This document shows, piece by piece, positions 48,200 to 59,329 of a DNA stretch of 64,000 nucleotides (position 1 is the first letter of the stretch; each line of letters starts with the position of its first letter). The DNA comes from Impatiens glandulifera. Taxonomy: Eukaryota > Streptophyta > Magnoliopsida > Ericales > Balsaminaceae. Under the pieces are notes generated by a model, which was not told the DNA's origin, searched no databases, and was given only the letters and a program-made list of their open reading frames with translations. The translations under genes were made by a program, and so were the position numbers. The stretch lies in the NCBI RefSeq assembly GCF_907164915.1, contig NC_061868.1:44825689-44889688 (forward strand), given 5' to 3'.

Positions 48200-48718
48200 G
48201 GTATGTTTCTTCCGTACTTTTTCAATAATTCCATGTTTAGTATGATTTTATTGCATCATTTATACGGTCTAAAGAGGATATGAAACCAAAGCTAATTAGA
48301 TGCAAACAAAATCACAAGAATTCTAGCTAGATCAAACAATACAATGTCTGTAATTAAATTGTCTCCATCGGGAGCTTATTTCAAAATAACCCTAAGATCA
48401 AACAAGTCCTATTAATTAATATATTATCTCAAAAGTCTAACATCTCCTCATCCCTTTGAAGGCTAGATTCCCATATAATTGAGAGTACGAATGGATGCTT
48501 TATAGCCTCTATAATTAATTTCTAATACTGTCATCTTGATATATCTTTCTTTATTATAAGGAGTTTAATTATAGGTCCAAATTTTAATTAAATAGGAAAT
48601 TCACATTAGATATGGTAAGTACATGTTCCCCCTTTTTTCTTTTGAACATGACCAACTTGATCCCCTGCCGGTCACCTGACAACCGCACTGTCGTCATCAT
48701 CGGCGGCCAATGCAAATT

Positions 48719-48756
<38 letters not shown>

Positions 48757-49200
48757 CCAATTTCGGAAAAAAGGAGCATCCAATGCAAGGAAGAAAAATA
48801 AAATAATAATATTGTTGCCGGAATGCAATTAATGAAAATTTTGCCCTTATTTACTAAACAAAATTAAAACGTGTTAATGCAAGATGTACTCCTTGGGTCT
48901 ACATTAATTTAATCTTTATTCGGTCGACATGATATAATAACCTTTTTACTCACCCATTTAAATCTAATATGAAAATCATTCTTAATTGGACCCTATTTTT
49001 TATTTTTTTACTTTTCATTAACATCGTATGTATTAAGATAACATTCATTTAAGAAACTAAACTATATTATTTTTATTAATAATATTACACAGTTATTATA
49101 TTTATTCAAGATAACAATATACTTAGTGAAAAAAATGTTATTATTTTTATTTAGGGCATCTCAAACCTCAGGATCAATCCTCTTAACTATAGTTTCTTAA
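48200..49200. other. Intergenic, no gene seen
   Basis: AT-rich with a (TA)n tract at 48721-48754. A small GC-rich patch (48658-48712, CGGTCACCTGACAACCGCAC) sits inside the short frame 48612-48806, which has no domain and is closed by the TA repeat. Confidence 0.4.
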
Positions 49201-49204
49201 AAAT

Positions 49205-49870
49205 AAATGTGAATATCTTAATTATTAATAAAGTTTTATTTTTGGTAAAAGCAAACAAGTGTCACCGTCTGAATAAAACGTCATGCGTTGTCAATATATT
49301 AATAGTTTCCATGTGGGCATTGTTACAAGTTGTTCGTTAAGATGATTTCAAATAATTTTTGTTGGGAAAAACTTTGAGAGTTAAATATTCCATATAAGAT
49401 CTCATTTTTTGGTTGGAGCGTTATTCATGGTGGAATTTTAATGAATGATATGTGCATGAAAACAAGTTGTATTATGGCTAGTCGTATGTGTCACAAATAA
49501 GTTGAATCGACAACTCACTTACTTTTACATTGTCGAAGGGTGACTAGTATTTGGAGTTTTTTGTGAAGTATTACTAGGATTCATTGGGTGAGTATAAGTC
49601 TTTGGGTAATTGCTGTAAAATTTGGATTGATGCGACTGATATGACAAACCTACATATTTTGGTTATCATCCCAATTATTTTTTGTTGGATTATCTAGTTG
49701 GAGAGAAATCGTCAAACTTTTAGGGATTATAGTCGTTCGATGCGTATAATTCGTAATACTATTATTATGACGTTTTCTGGGATTAATTCAGGAAAGACAG
49801 TAAAGTCTGTCGTGGAGTTAATCGTTCTTTTCGAAGATTTATAAGCTCGGTAATTTATTAGGTACCGTTT
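49205..49870 (+). pseudogene. LINE retrotransposon fragment (zf-RVT region and tail)
   Basis: With frameshifts the plus strand reads IPYKISFFGWSVIHGGILMN, MASRMCHK*VESTTHLLLHC (zinc-binding region, C and H conserved), TSIWSFL.SITRIHWVS, FCWII*LERNRQTFRDYSRS, IIRNTIIMTFSGI and KSVVELIVLFEDL. This is the C-terminal zf-RVT part of a plant LINE ORF2. A T-rich stretch follows at 49870-49900. Collinear with the reverse copy at 29390-30030. It is 5' truncated. Confidence 0.7.
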
Positions 49871-50563
49871 TTTCTTCTTATTTTTTTTTATGTCAAACTT
49901 TGTCGTTGTGTTTAAACGATTATTTTCATTTTTAATATAAATTAATTTTTTTTAATATATATATATATATTAATTATTAATGTTAATATATTTACATAAT
50001 AAAATTTTCATTTAATTCAAAATATCAAAATTATTTACAATGAAAATAAAACCCAAAAAGAAAAACCATACAATTTTCAATTCATATGAAAAAAAACAAT
50101 AGATATGAGAGTCTTATTTTTAAACATTTTTATTATACAGGTTTGGATACATGATTCAGAGGTTGGGTGACCTTGAAAAAAAAAATAGATTTAAAAAAAT
50201 AACTATTTTTTTTTAGATAAAACGAATGAATAGTTATAAATTTTACCATTATTAGATAAACAAACAATTATATTGATTTTTTTTTTAAATATGAAGGGAT
50301 TATCACAATTTTGTAATAATCCTTTTTTTTTTTCCTGTGTGGTGGTGTGGGTTGAACCCTGCTCATGACTTTCTCGGACTCATTCAACTCATAAAAAAAA
50401 AGAAAAAAAAAGAAAGAAGGTATTTGTGTATAATATTGTTGCCCTTTGATCTTATTTCATGGTATTGTGAATATTATATTTTAGTATAATTATCATGTAT
50501 TTCGTGCATTTTGCACGAGTAATAATATAAAAAATCGTAAAAAAATATTACGGTAAAAATGTA

Positions 50564-52110
50564 ATAGCATTTTTAATTTTATTTTTGACCGTTTTAAATT
50601 TATGGATGGGTCAACCACAATCCGATTTAAGTATCTATTTACTCTCACATTACAGAACGATCTCTAAAACAACTGATACGGTTTGATTCCTCAACTCAAT
50701 TAGTTTGTCCTCTAGAGTCCACTTCTTCCCTATACTACGAGTGAAAGAAAAAATGTAAAAACTATCATTAAAGTAACTCATGCGAGACTTACTATATCCA
50801 TATGAATTATTTCCCATATCTCTATAAATATGACGGAATTCTTCCATCATTACTCACTAATAATAGTGAAATCTATAGTGCAGAGTCAAAAGAGAATTAT
50901 GATCGATTAAAAACTATTGATGAACCACCGCGTTAATCAAATTTGGTGTTCAATTTAAAATATAAAATGTTATTAGTCTAGTTGGTTAAAAGGTTGTATT
51001 TATTTTATTAGGTTGCAAGTTTGAACCACACCTATAACATTTTCAATTTTATTTTTAACCGTTTTAAGTTTATGGGAGGGTCAACCCACAATCCGATCCA
51101 AGTATTCATTTACTCTCACATATATATCTAAATTAACTAAAATACTCGACCCGACAATCCGAACACTTTAAAAAGTTAGTTAAAAAGTTGAACTTATATT
51201 GTTAAAATATCCCGAATTTATTAAATTTGGTTTGGAATTAAAAAAATAAAATGTTATTAGTCTAGTTGGTTAAATGATTGTATTTGTTTTGTTAGATTAT
51301 AAGTTCGAACCATACCTATAGTATTTTTAATTTTAATTTTAACCGTTTTAAGTTTATGGGGGGATCAACCCACAATCCGACCCAAGTATCCATTTACTCT
51401 CACATATATATCCAAATTAACATCAGCTCTCGACCCAACAATCCGGATACTTTAAAAATTAAGCATTATTATATAATTATATATATATATATATATATTA
51501 ATTAGTTAAAAAGTTGAACTTATATTGTTAAAATGTCTCGCGTTATCAAATTTGGTGTTGAATTTAAAATATAAAGTGTTATTAGCCTAATTGGTTAAAT
51601 GGTTGTACTTGTTTTGTTATGTTGCAAATTTAAATCATACTTATAACATTTTTAATTTTATTTTTAACCGTTTTAAGTTTATGGTCGGTCAACACACAAT
51701 CCGACTCAAGTATCCATTTACTCTCACATATATATCCAAATTAACCACAGCTCTAAACCCGACAATCCAGAACTTTAAAAATTAAACATCATTATATATA
51801 TATATATATTAGTTAGTTAAAAAGTTGAACTTATATTGTTAAAATATTCTGCGTTCATCAAATATGGTGTTGAATTTAAAATATAAAGTATTATTAGCCT
51901 AGTTAGTTAAAGAGTTGTACTTGTTTTGTTAAGTTGAAAGTTTGAACCATACCTATAACATTTTTAATTTTATTTTTAACCATTTTAAGTTTATGGGCGG
52001 TTCAACCCACGATCCGACCCCAAATATCCATTTACTCTCACATATATATCCAAATTAAGCACAACTCTCGAACCAGCAATCCGGATATTTTAAAAATTAA
52101 ACATCATTAT
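50564..52110. repeat. Tandem array of about 310-bp units with tRNA-like boxes
   Basis: The marker ACCGTTTTAAGTTTATGG recurs at about 50587, 51057, 51341, 51666 and 51978, so intervals are 470, 284, 325 and 312. Each unit continues TCAACCCACAATCCGA, TCCATTTACTCTCACATATA, GAACTTATATTGTTAAAAT, then TTAGTCTAGTTGGTTAAA and, 30-odd bases on, AAGTTCGAACCATACCTATA (51301-51320 copy). The last two resemble RNA polymerase III A and B boxes (T-R-G-Y-NN-A-R-NN-GG and GGTTCGANNCC). The first unit is longer because of an extra segment (50660-50940). No coding. Confidence 0.75.
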
Positions 52111-55100
52111 ATAGATTAATAATATTGCTCAAAGAATTCAAATAAAATAATAATAAGATTGTAAAATGCAATAATTTGTATTCTATCATTAAAAAAAGCT
52201 CTAGATTTCATTTATCTTTGTGACAGAATCTATCCGTCCGGAAGTTGATACTAATAAATTATATATGTCAACCTATATACATACATTGAATCGACAATTT
52301 CTGTTGAATTCATACATTTCCACATTTTCAAGGGTGGTGAATCCCTTTGATGAACCTTCCCTTCTATTTCATCTCATACATGGCTCTACTTAATTAAATA
52401 TGCACTTATACCATATATTATATTTTATATTGGAACCTAGTATGTTATATTATTATAAAAATTATTATCTTAATTGTTTCATTTCTAGTAACATTTTTAT
52501 ATACATTGCAATCTTTTATTACTATAAAGATGTTTGTTGACGAATAGATATGATTTATTTATTCATTCAAATTCAAATTATGACAGTAAAACATTTTAGC
52601 AATGATAGACATAATTCTTCATTCCCAAATAAATAATGTGTCTAGAATTTGCCCAATTTCCTCAGGCTTTATTTATAAACAGGTTAAAACATATTTTTTA
52701 ATGGTAAAATATTTTTGACATATACTACTTTGAAGAAATAAACAAATATGAATGAAAATGAAACTAATCAAGAGTCGAGACATTAGATGATCAAATTAAA
52801 GAAAAAAAAAACAAAAACTCATATTGTATGATTTATTCTACAATAATTCTAATCCGAACAAAATGAAATTTATATCATATATATTGATATGAATAAATAT
52901 AGTAAGAGGATATGTTTGATATAAAATATAAAATTATTGAAATTGACACATTTTTTTCGTCTTTGAATGTAATGGTTATGTTCTTGTCTATGTATTATTT
53001 TGAATAAATAATAAATTATATCATAGATTTTTTTTATAGATATGTATAATATTTTTTTTATGGGTTTTTAAAGTATTTTTAAAAATAATAATAAAGATAT
53101 AAAGAGGAGGCACTTTGTCAAAGAACTCAACCACCCACACCTTTCTTCTCTCCAAATAGAAAAAGCCTATGCCCCCTATTCTTTAGCTAGGTAATTGACA
53201 TTTAATTATTTTAATATTCATATTTTTTTTATAAATAAATTGCTTATTATGTTTAAGCGCCTTTATTAAATTTCGTATTTCAGATTCAGCTAATCTTCTA
53301 AAGTATAAAAGCATTTACTAAAAGTGAGCCTAAATGGAAGATTCAAAACATTGTTTTATAGATGGAGGTACTTCAAATAGTAAAGAGTATATTTTATCAA
53401 AAAATTATTCTGTTTTTTTTTTGGAAAGTATTTTTTTTATTATTAAGGAATTACTTGGAGTATAAGAGTATCTCTGATAGATAAAATTATAAGCTATGAA
53501 GTTATATAAAAAGTATTAAAAACTTATGAATACCATAGTATTTTTTTTGTTTGTTATTATAAATCAGAATTTAAATAGAATATTAAAAACAAAACCCAGA
53601 TAAGTTTTGAAAGATTATTTATATATCTATTGCAATGAAAAAATGATTTATTCTATATGATTTGCGTCAATATAATAATTATTGAATTAATGATTAAATA
53701 ACTGGTCTAGTTTGTTGATAATTGTTCTCAAATTCTGTTTTATCAAAATTATCCAACAAAATTTAAAAGAGTTAGGAAATCAATTTTTTTTATTAAATCA
53801 TTGTGAGGCAAATTTTTTATTAATAAAAAAAAGTATGAATTTTGTTTAAGATAAAAATAAAATAATTACTTATAATAACTATTTGGAATCATTTTACAAG
53901 TTCAAGGCCTTATTAAATAAAGCATAATTATAGTGTTCTAGGAGACAAGAATATTAGGGACAACTAATTAGGCGGTAATGATTCTTTAAGTGGATATATT
54001 AAATGCGTGTTAGCAGATTCCATGACATACAAATTACAATCAATCTCACACAAAATAATAAATTGCAAAATTTAATATTAATATGCTTGTAACATATTAT
54101 AATAATAAAGTAAGGTAATATAGTGTATTTAATAAGTCAATTGTTAGGTGTAAAGTCCCGAAAATTGGGCACTATTTTCTACTCGTATGGCCGCATCATG
54201 GATATTCAAAAGTCAATTTTAGAGATAAATAAAAGGGGAATTTGTATATAACATTATATTTAATTTTAAATAATAAATTTGTATTATTACAAGTCATATA
54301 ATTACTAGCTAGGTTCTGCTATCATATTAATTATCTGCCTCTAAATACATATTATCATAAACTTATTGTATAGTTGAGAATGTGACTATCAATCTAGACC
54401 GTATTAGGGTGTTAAACAATATAATAGAATATAAATAAAAATCGTTTAAGTATAACGATAAAATTATAATAAAATATTAGTGTTCAAAGTTAGGGCCGGC
54501 TTGGGAGTAAGTCCGGCAAGCCTCGTCAACCCACTCCTTAAGACAGTCCATTTATTTTGAATAGTGAGATTTTTAGGCAAATCTATTATATTTTTAAACA
54601 TAAAATATTTTAATGTAGTGATTTAAGATAACAACTTAGAGCTTTTATTTGGTTATGGATTCAAATCTAAAAAAAAAAAAATCATTCTTTTATTAACTTT
54701 TAACACTAGACCTAAGGCAACAAAAATATCGACATTTTTTTTCTATCGGGGCAAAGCGGCCATGTTCAAAGTGTTTATCGAATACACTCGAAACACAATC
54801 CTCATTAAGCATTATGATTTGACAATAATTTGATGGTGAAAAGGTGTAGCGATATTTAGACTATGAGCAAAACATGTGTTTTGTCGTATGCATTATGCAT
54901 CACGGATGAAAAGTTGTCCAATTGAAATTTTGTTGATTTTTTAATGGGTGATTTCACTATGAATTGAAAAAAATATATAGGGGTGGCGGACAGATGAGAA
55001 TTTCTGGTTTTACTTTGAATTATTTTTTGGAAATAACTGTTGGCAACGTTTATACTTATATTCTAAAAATAGTTTATGATAAAATTAATTTATATAATAT

Positions 55101-57920
55101 ATTTAAAAATCATAATATTATAATAATTCTAATAAAATATAAATGATAAATAAATATATATATTTATTTGATTTTATTAGAGTTTGAAAATGAAACACAA
55201 ATATCATCGCAAATCAACTATAAAATTGAAAAACAAAATCGTATATATATGTATATATATTTTTATTTTTATTTTGAAAAGAAGGTGGTTTATTTTTACA
55301 TACAGCCTGGTCTGACCTGACCTGACAATGTTCATTCTTTAAAATACACACGTCTCTGTTTCTTCTGGTGCTACGAGGAAGGAGGAGGAGTCGGACCCAG
55401 CTCGATTGAAATAAATTATTTGTTTTTCTAATTTCTCTTCTTCTTTTGTTGGCCAATTTCAAGCCTCTTATTTTCTTCTTTTATATATATATTATATATA
55501 ATGTATCATGGGTTCTAATTAATTTCATCCCTGGCTTCTCCTTTTTTAAATATAAAAAATAACTGAAATTTAATTTAATTTTTATTTGTTTAGCTAGATA
55601 TCCCAATTGTACGTGATACAATGTTCATTTCTGCAAACTAGTTTCCTAATGGATTATTAAAATAATAAGTGGGTTATTGAGTTATTTCATTAAGAACTTG
55701 ATATTTTGTAACACTTTTTATCTTTTTGTTCAAAATAAAATAAAGTTATTCCATACCTGTTAATAACTTGTTGTTTATCCATATTTGAATATAAACCCTT
55801 ATAATTATAATTTTTAGTTACTTTTTGTTTATCTATCTATAGACAAGTGGTGACCATATTTTTTGGCAAGTGATATTCTAGAGACCTAGCTACTAGTCTT
55901 TATATTTTGCCTTCTCATCCTTTTGGCCTTTGTTTTTTTATTGTCTTTGTTCTTTTCCTTCCTTCTTGATTTGTTTCTATATTAATGTTGTTTTGTCTTA
56001 ATTTATTTTTGGGTATCTTCCTCAACCCTCTGTAAAATTGACATTATTCAAAAACACATTTCAATTTTATTATTATAAAATGTGACATATTATTTTTTTT
56101 AATACTTCATCACAAATTAGTCACAAATTAGTTTTTAATAAGTTAAATAAATAAACCATTTAAATTTAGTTAAAGCTTAACTCATTAAGAATCTTACTTA
56201 ATAGATCACTAGTTTTTTTATGTTCGACTTTCACTAAAAATTAAGTAAGTGTAATTTAATCGTTACAATGAGTTTAATTATACATCAATTTTGTAGCTAT
56301 CTATTTTAGGGAATGAAATAGTGCATTGGTTCATTTTTAATTTCAATTATATATAATCCAAAATTATTTAATTAATTTTTATAATCAATCACATTATACA
56401 ATTCATTAATTAAAATATTTTTTTATTTAAAAATATATATCATATATTTGAAGATTTTACATTATCAAAATAATCATCTCTGAACATTAAAAAAAAAAAG
56501 CAAAGTAACTTGGATTTATAAGTCTCCATTACTTTTTCATAATTAAGTCTATGTTCACATTGCACAAGTACCCACTTTTATAATTCACAAGTATTTTCTT
56601 TTTAAGGATATGAAATAGCTAAAAGGGTAGAAAATAAGGAATATTGTTTTAGTGAATTATACATAGTTATTGTTCGTAGTAGTTTTCCTTGTACCTTTTT
56701 ATCGTACAATGGTAATTGTTTAGATTGGGAGTTTAGTTGTTGATATAAGTGATCAATGTTATTTATAGTGAAAAATATGAATTTTGTTAATTAGTTATTT
56801 TAATTATTATATTGTCTTCTGAAAAATATATATATGATATTTAATTTGTACAAAAACTTTTTTGTAATGACTTTTATCATATATTTGGAACATTGCAACA
56901 ATATGCATAAATTAATGAAATATATTTAACTTTATATAGGATTGTTTTATAAAATTTTAACTTCATTTATTTGTTAGGGTGAGAATTGAACATTTATTTG
57001 TTAGTGTCGAAAAGTTAAAGGGATGTCATGACTTGTCCGGTTATACTAACTTTTTAAATAAATAAAAAAATTTAATTATTAATTTTAAATTGGTATTGTG
57101 TGATAATGTCACTATTTTAATTTCAAAATTATAATATATATATATATATATATTATAATATCCTATAGTATAACTTAGTCTCCTCCCTATTTGTAATTTA
57201 TTTCAAGGTAAGTATTTATCAACATTAAACTAGCTGGGGATATAGTTGTATGCAACCTTCACCAATTCTTAACAAGTTTCATGCAATTAATTTTAAAGTG
57301 ATATAGTTACATACATTTATAGATCCTTCCATTTTACATGCATGGAATTGACTATTTAACCACTCTACCTTTACAAATAAAACCCTATAATAATGACCTT
57401 CATGGCTCCAAAGGCTTGTTTGTTTTTTTTTAAATAATTATATTTAATTCAAATAATCATATATGTAAGTAAGCCCCTCTTTGTTTGACATGTTTTTCTT
57501 AATTAATAAACATATTGCACCTGAGTTTCAAGGAAAATATATTTTTAAATTTGTTAATATATATATATATATATAATCTAAATTAATATCACAATTAAAA
57601 TATTTAAGAATAATAATTTGTTTGTTTGTTTAAACCTAGATCCAACTCAGAATCTCATGTTTCTAAAAATGTTTTCTAAATGGGGGCGGTCTGTAACAAT
57701 TAATACAAAAGTGATTAATCACTTGAACAAGTTATTTGCCTATGGTTGTTTATTAAATAAAATTTATAATTAATAGTTTGAAAATGTATTTTTTATTTTA
57801 TTTTATAAATATAGCAGGCTATTTTATAAATATAGCAGGCTATTTAACCACTTTATATTCATTACACCCATTTCAATTTTAAAAAAAATAACTTTTAAAA
57901 AAAATGTAAGGTTCTAGTGA
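52111..57920. other. Intergenic, mostly featureless, no gene
   Basis: Very AT-rich. At about 54490-54540 a GGGCCGGCTTGGGAGTAAGT...GGCAAGCC stretch resembles the terminus of a DNA transposon, but no partner end was found. 55300-55460 is GC-richer and holds a minus-strand frame of 82 codons (55462-55214) with many Arg/Lys and no known domain; I do not call it a gene. TA tracts occur at 55478-55498, 57136-57152 and 57556-57575. A 21-bp direct duplication (TTTATAAATATAGCAGGCTA) lies at 57803-57843. Confidence 0.4.
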
Positions 57921-57924
57921 AAAC

Positions 57925-58040
57925 AAGAGGTGAATAACTCCAGCTTTTCTAAGGTCCTGAGTTCTCATGCAAGAAGTTTTATGTCTGATTAAATTGTTAA
58001 GACCGAAGTGATTAGTTGTCGCACTCAAAAGGTTAACGGA
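57925..58040 (+). repeat. SINE-like element related to 28139-28350
   Basis: AACAAGAGGTGAATAACTCC, CTAAGGTCCTGAGTTCTCATG and ATGTCTGATTAAATTGTTAAG occur in the same order as the corresponding blocks at 28135-28222, with A- and B-box-like spacing. The element is degenerate. Confidence 0.45.
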
Positions 58041-58316
58041 ACTTAGCATTAAAAAAAATAAACTCCAAACAAAAATAAGATATGTAAAATAGGTAAGGTA
58101 AAAGTAAATAATCAGCCCTAGGGTAAGAAGTAATGAAAGAATTACATTTTTACCTTGTTTTCTTTTTGGCTAAGAGTTGCATGCTTCATTGAAGAGACAG
58201 ACTGCCCTACCCATATTCTTTTCCCCTTAAATATTCACTTTTTATTCTTGAGAGAGAGAGAGAAAGAGGAGAGAGACTCCGTTGATCATTATATATATAT
58301 ATATATAAGTGTGTGC

Positions 58317-58334
58317 ATGAATCAAGATCAGTGA
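58317..58334 (+). CDS. Upstream ORF 1 of HD-Zip I gene (MNQDQ)
   Basis: A five-codon ORF whose TGA (58332-58334) overlaps the ATG of uORF 2 by one base, in the arrangement TGATG. It would be in the leader only if transcription starts upstream of the (TA)n tract at 58289-58307. Confidence 0.35.
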   Translation: MNQDQ

Positions 58335-58393
58335 TGTCAGGCCTTTACAGTACTTGTCATCTTCTTCTTCTCTACCTGTATCACTTTTTTTGA
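58334..58393 (+). CDS. Upstream ORF 2 of HD-Zip I gene
   Basis: A 19-codon ORF encoding the hydrophobic peptide MSGLYSTCHLLLLYLYHFF, ending at TGA 58391-58393, 85 bases before the main ATG at 58479. At least one HD-Zip I gene, Arabidopsis ATHB1, is known to carry a conserved peptide uORF (CPuORF33) in its leader. I cannot confirm from memory that this peptide matches it, but position, size and hydrophobic end make it a candidate of that kind. If real, it would attenuate translation of the transcription factor. Confidence 0.45.
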   Translation: MSGLYSTCHLLLLYLYHFF

Positions 58394-58478
58394 ATCACAG
58401 AAAAATAAAAGCTTCTTCTTTTCCCCCTGAATTTACCTCTCTAGTGAATCTCATCTAGTTTCAGACTTCATACAAACA

Positions 58479-59315
58479 ATGGCTTATTCCCCTCAAGGTT
58501 AAAAACCCATCCTCTCTTTTTCTTTCTTAACTTGTATACTTTTCTCTTATGCCCAAAATTGAACAGGTAATATGAAGAAGAATCAAAAAAGAAGCTTCAT
58601 TTACAGTTCCGAGTTTCAAGCCATGTTAGACGGAATGGAAGACGAAGATTGCGTCGACGAAAATGGTCAGACCTCAGAAAGAAAGAGGCGTCTGACCGAA
58701 GATCAAGTCAGGAAATTGGAAAAGATATTTGAAATTGAAAATAAACTTGAATCCGACAAGAAACAGAAGATCGCCGAGGAATTGGGTCTTCAACCTCGTC
58801 AAGTTGCTGTCTGGTTTCAAAACCGTCGAGCAAGGTGGAAGACGAAGCAGTTAGAGAGAGATTATGGAGTTCTTCAAGCTAATTACGATGAGCTTAAACT
58901 CAACTTTTCAAATCTTCAAACCCAGAATCAAATTCTAATCTCAGAGGTCAAATAACTATTTCTCATTATCAGTTTATCACAATTCACAAATTGTCAGTTT
59001 TAATATAATTGTGTTCATAAATTGCAGCTAAGAGAGTTGAAAGAGAAGATCGTTGAAGAACAACCGGCACCCATGTTATTATCAGAGACAAACTACAACA
59101 ATGTGGCTGTCCCTTGGACCCTGACCGGCGCCGGCGCCGGAGGCAATGGCAGCTGCGACCGGACCCAGATCGAACGGCTCCTGGGTGGTCTGAGAGGAGG
59201 ATTATCAGACAGCAATCAACTATTTAAGGAAGAAGAAGAAGAACATAACTTGTTTGGTGTAGATCATGACTCTGTTTCTTTCTTTTCACTTGATCAGCCA
59301 CCCACATTTTACTAA
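58479..59315 (+). CDS. HD-Zip class I transcription factor, ATHB-5/6/16-like
   Basis: Exons 58479-58497, 58567-58946 and 59028-59315 give 228 residues. Exon 1 codes only MAYSPQ; if it is not used, translation can start at the in-frame ATG at 58572 (MKKNQKRSF, 220 residues). The stretch [20 protein letters not shown] before the homeodomain resembles the ATHB-6/16 group. The homeodomain (about 45-101) has [20 protein letters not shown] and [16 protein letters not shown]. It is followed at once by a leucine zipper with six Leu in exact heptads ([42 protein letters not shown]), crossing the exon 2/3 border. HD-Zip I proteins dimerise and bind the CAATNATTG pseudopalindrome; many act in ABA, drought or light responses. 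The C-terminus ([13 protein letters not shown]) is short, so the protein is smaller than the usual about 300 residues. GA-rich and TA tracts lie in the promoter/leader region. Confidence 0.93.
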
Positions 59316-59329
59316 TTATAAAAAAAGTT

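Noticed and set aside
50488..50521. Second Helitron-like terminus (CGTGCATTTTGCACG hairpin)
   Set aside because: The hairpin is good, but no CTRR end stands at the right distance on either strand; it may be a mutated end, and I do not claim it.
55214..55462. 82-codon Arg/Lys-rich minus-strand frame
   Set aside because: No domain, starts in a CT/GA-rich stretch and ends in a TA tract; not supported as a gene.
58572..58955. HD-Zip exon 2 read through to 58955 as a complete protein
   Set aside because: The frame beyond 58946 is intronic; splicing to 59028 restores the leucine zipper heptads.
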